Below are positions 63,948-64,000 of a stretch of DNA of 64,000 nucleotides, piece by piece; position 1 is the stretch's first letter; the number at the start of each line of letters is the position of its first letter. Source of the stretch: JAWKTT01 sp041398965 (GTDB taxonomy: Bacteria > Planctomycetota > Planctomycetia > Planctomycetales > Planctomycetaceae); the NCBI GenBank assembly GCA_041398965.1, contig JAWKTT010000012.1, positions 1-64,000 on the forward strand, given 5' to 3'. A program made the position numbers and the translations under genes. A model generated the notes under the pieces. It was not told the DNA's origin, made no database searches, and was given only the letters and a program-made list of their open reading frames with translations.

Positions 63948-64000
63948 TTAGAAGGTTCGCTCGACGAAGCCAGTGTCTCCTTCGCCGTTGATGAAGGTTG
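63948..64000 (-). CDS. 3' end of a minus-strand gene (truncated by window)
   Basis: Seventeen in-frame codons ending 'NGEGDTGFVERTF' and a TAA at 63948-63950. The frame is open to the window edge and the residue choice is protein-like. Too short to name. Between it and tRNA-Met (63691-63947) I see no gene. Confidence 0.45.
   Translation of the reverse strand, partial: TFINGEGDTGFVERTF

Overview
The window looks like a chromosomal segment of a planctomycete (Planctomycetota, probably order Planctomycetales). The indications are family content rather than any marker gene: a giant secreted Ig-like repeat protein, a type I sulfatase, a Gfo/Idh/MocA oxidoreductase fused to WD40 repeats, a VIT/VWA protein, a MoxR-type ATPase beside a zinc-ribbon membrane protein, many proteins with weak or no Shine-Dalgarno sites, and a moderately high G+C content. 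There is no rRNA operon. Two tRNA genes (Ala-GGC and Met-CAT) lie at the right end.

Layout. 1-6332: 3' part of a very long gene for about 18 tandem Ig-like modules. 6.3-6.7 kb: a cluster of palindromic repeats. 6.7-17.4 kb: kinase/PP2C fusion, type II glutamine synthetase, large MscS-family channel, WD40-oxidoreductase fusion and glyA. 17.4-20.1 kb: palindromic element, a 39-codon ORF and a tight three-gene unit with an ECF-like sigma factor between two proteins I do not recognise. 20.1-25.6 kb: metallophosphoesterase, MoxR-like ATPase, zinc-ribbon membrane protein, sulfatase. 25.6-28.8 kb: an A+T-richer, gene-poor, repeat-rich stretch with a stand-alone RelA/SpoT-type alarmone synthetase. 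28.8-33.1 kb: an envelope operon (VWA protein, lspA, TPR protein, ExbB, ExbD). 33.4-37.8 kb: NatA-type ATPase, NatB-type permease fused to a CPBP protease, alpha/beta hydrolase. 38-42.6 kb: UxaE-type epimerase, SppA, hydrolase, tdh. 42.6-44.9 kb: small membrane and zinc-ribbon proteins. 45-50.4 kb: ppa, an AbiEii-like nucleotidyltransferase, TadE-like protein, a GH10-like protein lacking the usual catalytic motifs, and an M28 lipoprotein peptidase. 50.5-54.4 kb: an isolated DNA-packaging-like cassette. 54.6-63.2 kb: DUF2071, VIT/VWA protein, sufD, two small proteins and a copper-type P-type ATPase.

The most unusual region is 50.5-54.4 kb. Three minus-strand genes follow one another: an ABC ATPase joined to a GNAT acetyltransferase (the COG2401 architecture), a small-terminase-like protein, and a large terminase that keeps both ATPase and nuclease motifs. 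No portal, capsid, protease or tail gene is present in the window. The ABC and GNAT halves lie in different frames that join exactly at a run of nine A residues, so the fused protein needs a -1 frameshift or transcriptional slippage, or else the gene is broken or the sequence has an indel.

A second theme is dispersed palindromic DNA. One family of about 130 bp ends in TAGCAGCC/GGCTGCTA, has two internal hairpins and occurs at least four times plus a diverged copy. Two copies supply the TAG stop codon of the gene before them, and one encodes the last dozen residues of a hydrolase. A second family has G/C-rich arms (CCTTCTCCCCC...GGGGGAGAAGG) and occurs about five times.
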